Positions 63,109 to 64,000 of a DNA stretch of 64,000 nt are shown in pieces (the stretch's first letter is position 1; every line of letters starts with the position of its first letter). The DNA is taken from the NCBI RefSeq assembly GCF_016342405.1, contig NZ_JAEINN010000010.1, positions 1-64,000 of the forward strand, read 5' to 3'. Below the pieces are notes generated by a model. That model worked only from the letters and a program-made list of their open reading frames with translations, did no database searches and was not told where the DNA came from. Source of the stretch: Maridesulfovibrio ferrireducens (GTDB taxonomy: Bacteria > Desulfobacterota > Desulfovibrionia > Desulfovibrionales > Desulfovibrionaceae). The position numbers were made by a program, and so were the translations under genes.

Positions 63109-64000
63109 TTATAAAAGTTCCTCAATAACTTCGATGAAAAAGCTTGCCGCAACGGCTAGAATTTCATCGTTGAAATCAAACTTACTGTTGTGCAGAGGTG
63201 GCGAATCTACGCCGTTTCCGATCCACACATAGCAACCTTTGGTATGTTTCATGTAGAAAGCATAATCCTCAGCAGCCATTGATGATTCCATATCTGTTAC
63301 GACATTTTCTGCGCCCACGGCTTTTTGAGCCGCTTTTATTGCAATTTCAGGAGTAGAATTTACAAGGACCGGATGTTTGCGAACATAATCCAGTTCCGCT
63401 TTCACTCCATAAATTGTGGCTACGCCTGCAACGGTCTGTGCGATTGATTCTTCAATTAAATCCTGCACACTTTCATTACAGGTGCGTACGTTCCCCTGAA
63501 CCATTACGTTGTCAGGAATTCCGTTACGCAGACTGCCCCCGTGAACCTGAGTTATGCTGACAACTCCGCGCTCATGTGACGGAATTTTGCGTCCGACAAT
63601 TGTCTGCAAACCTTTAATAATATCCGCGACTGCGGCAAAAGGCTCGTTGCAGACATGAGGCATTGAAGCGTGACCGCTTTTTCCTGTCACCATAATTTCA
63701 AAACGATCTTCGGAAGCCATACACGCGCCCTTATGGACCGCGATTTTACCGGAAGCAAGGCCCGGCCACGCATGATAACCGAACAGATAATCAATTTTAT
63801 ATTTGTCGAAGAATGAATCCTCGATGACCCGTAATGCGCCTTCATAGCCCTCTTCGCCGGACTGAAAAAGAAGCAGGACAGTACCGTTGAAATCTCTATT
63901 TTTCGAGAGATAAGCGGCAAGAGCGAGAAGAGAAGTACAATGCCCGTCATGTCCGCATGCGTGCATACGTCCTTCAACTTGAGATTTATAAGCGAAGTTG
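63109..64000 (-). CDS. M20-family amidohydrolase (hippurate hydrolase-like), partial
   Basis: The coding frame remains open to the right edge of the window, so only the C-terminal 297 residues are seen. Metal-binding motif MHACGHDGH and a later SGEEGYEGAL and SSMAAEDYAFYM (the second metal site) are typical of IAA-amino acid/hippurate hydrolases, which cleave N-acyl amino acids. An inner ATG at 63966 is within the conserved motif and is not the true start. Cut by the window edge. Confidence 0.92.
   Translation of the reverse strand, partial: NFAYKSQVEGRMHACGHDGHCTSLLALAAYLSKNRDFNGTVLLLFQSGEEGYEGALRVIEDSFFDKYKIDYLFGYHAWPGLASGKIAVHKGACMASEDRFEIMVTGKSGHASMPHVCNEPFAAVADIIKGLQTIVGRKIPSHERGVVSITQVHGGSLRNGIPDNVMVQGNVRTCNESVQDLIEESIAQTVAGVATIYGVKAELDYVRKHPVLVNSTPEIAIKAAQKAVGAENVVTDMESSMAAEDYAFYMKHTKGCYVWIGNGVDSPPLHNSKFDFNDEILAVAASFFIEVIEELL

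Noticed and set aside
63109-63966. Start of the amidohydrolase at the ATG at 63966
   Set aside because: That ATG is the Met of the metal-binding motif itself and the frame continues open to the window edge, so the gene is simply truncated.
1-64000. CRISPR arrays, insertion sequences, prophage or toxin-antitoxin modules
   Set aside because: No regularly spaced repeat, transposase, integrase or paired small toxin-antitoxin genes were found on either strand.

Overview
The window looks like an ordinary stretch of chromosome from a low-GC, marine-type sulfate-reducing deltaproteobacterium (Desulfovibrionaceae, Maridesulfovibrio-like). This is inferred from gene content, not from a marker gene: oxygen-independent class III ribonucleotide reductase, a hemerythrin-tailed chemoreceptor of the DcrH type, flavoredoxin-like and ferredoxin-nitroreductase proteins, a DctPQM TRAP transporter under a DcuS/DcuR-like two-component system, several orphan family-3 periplasmic binding proteins, and abundant c-di-GMP and chemotaxis proteins. 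I see no rRNA, tRNA, CRISPR array, insertion sequence or prophage.

Layout. 1-4385: a zinc-ribbon membrane protein, a secreted protein, a 589-bp AT-rich spacer, then nrdG-nrdD (77-nt overlap) and a terminator. 4558-7211: single-domain response regulator, CheR methyltransferase, degenerate-EAL/HDOD protein. 7346-17360, all on the minus strand: argC, a DUF1844 protein, polA, a DHH phosphoesterase, cobU, a CbiR-like cobamide phosphodiesterase, and a 1047-residue fusion of an endonuclease Q-like nuclease with a UvrD-type helicase. 17527-24563: a 602-residue protein with features of an alpha/alpha-toroid fold, then small genes (GNAT, YkgJ, OsmC, cupin, AraC, IscA-like, HxlR with its divergent ferredoxin-nitroreductase). 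24691-34299: a transglutaminase lipoprotein with a second, inactive-looking copy of its domain, a large PAS/GAF/GGDEF/EAL protein, an acetolactate synthase small subunit beside a phosphate butyryltransferase, and three tandem paralogous binding proteins. 34340-46967: DMT and LysR genes, MCP-hemerythrin, flavin reductase, ZupT, an NlpC/P60-like lipoprotein, a CPA2 antiporter, a DksA-like zinc finger, a Cache-type MCP, and ettA. 47050-52548: scattered single genes. 52630-57913: TRAP transporter with its two-component system. 58193-64000: methyltransferase with MarR, alpha/beta hydrolase with MlaA, a DMT exporter, and an M20 amidohydrolase cut by the window edge.

How genes work together. nrdG/nrdD form a translationally coupled anaerobic dNTP unit. 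The polA-to-endonuclease Q/helicase stretch mixes DNA repair with cobamide salvage (cobU, cbiR). The DcuS/R-like pair is next to, and probably controls, the C4-dicarboxylate-type TRAP genes. The clearest new regulatory signal is a pair of identical inverted repeats (GTTTAG-N3-CTAAAC), one just upstream of a marR gene and the other between marR and the methyltransferase it precedes. The most unusual protein is the endonuclease Q-UvrD fusion. I found no wholly new multi-gene defence or mobile system.
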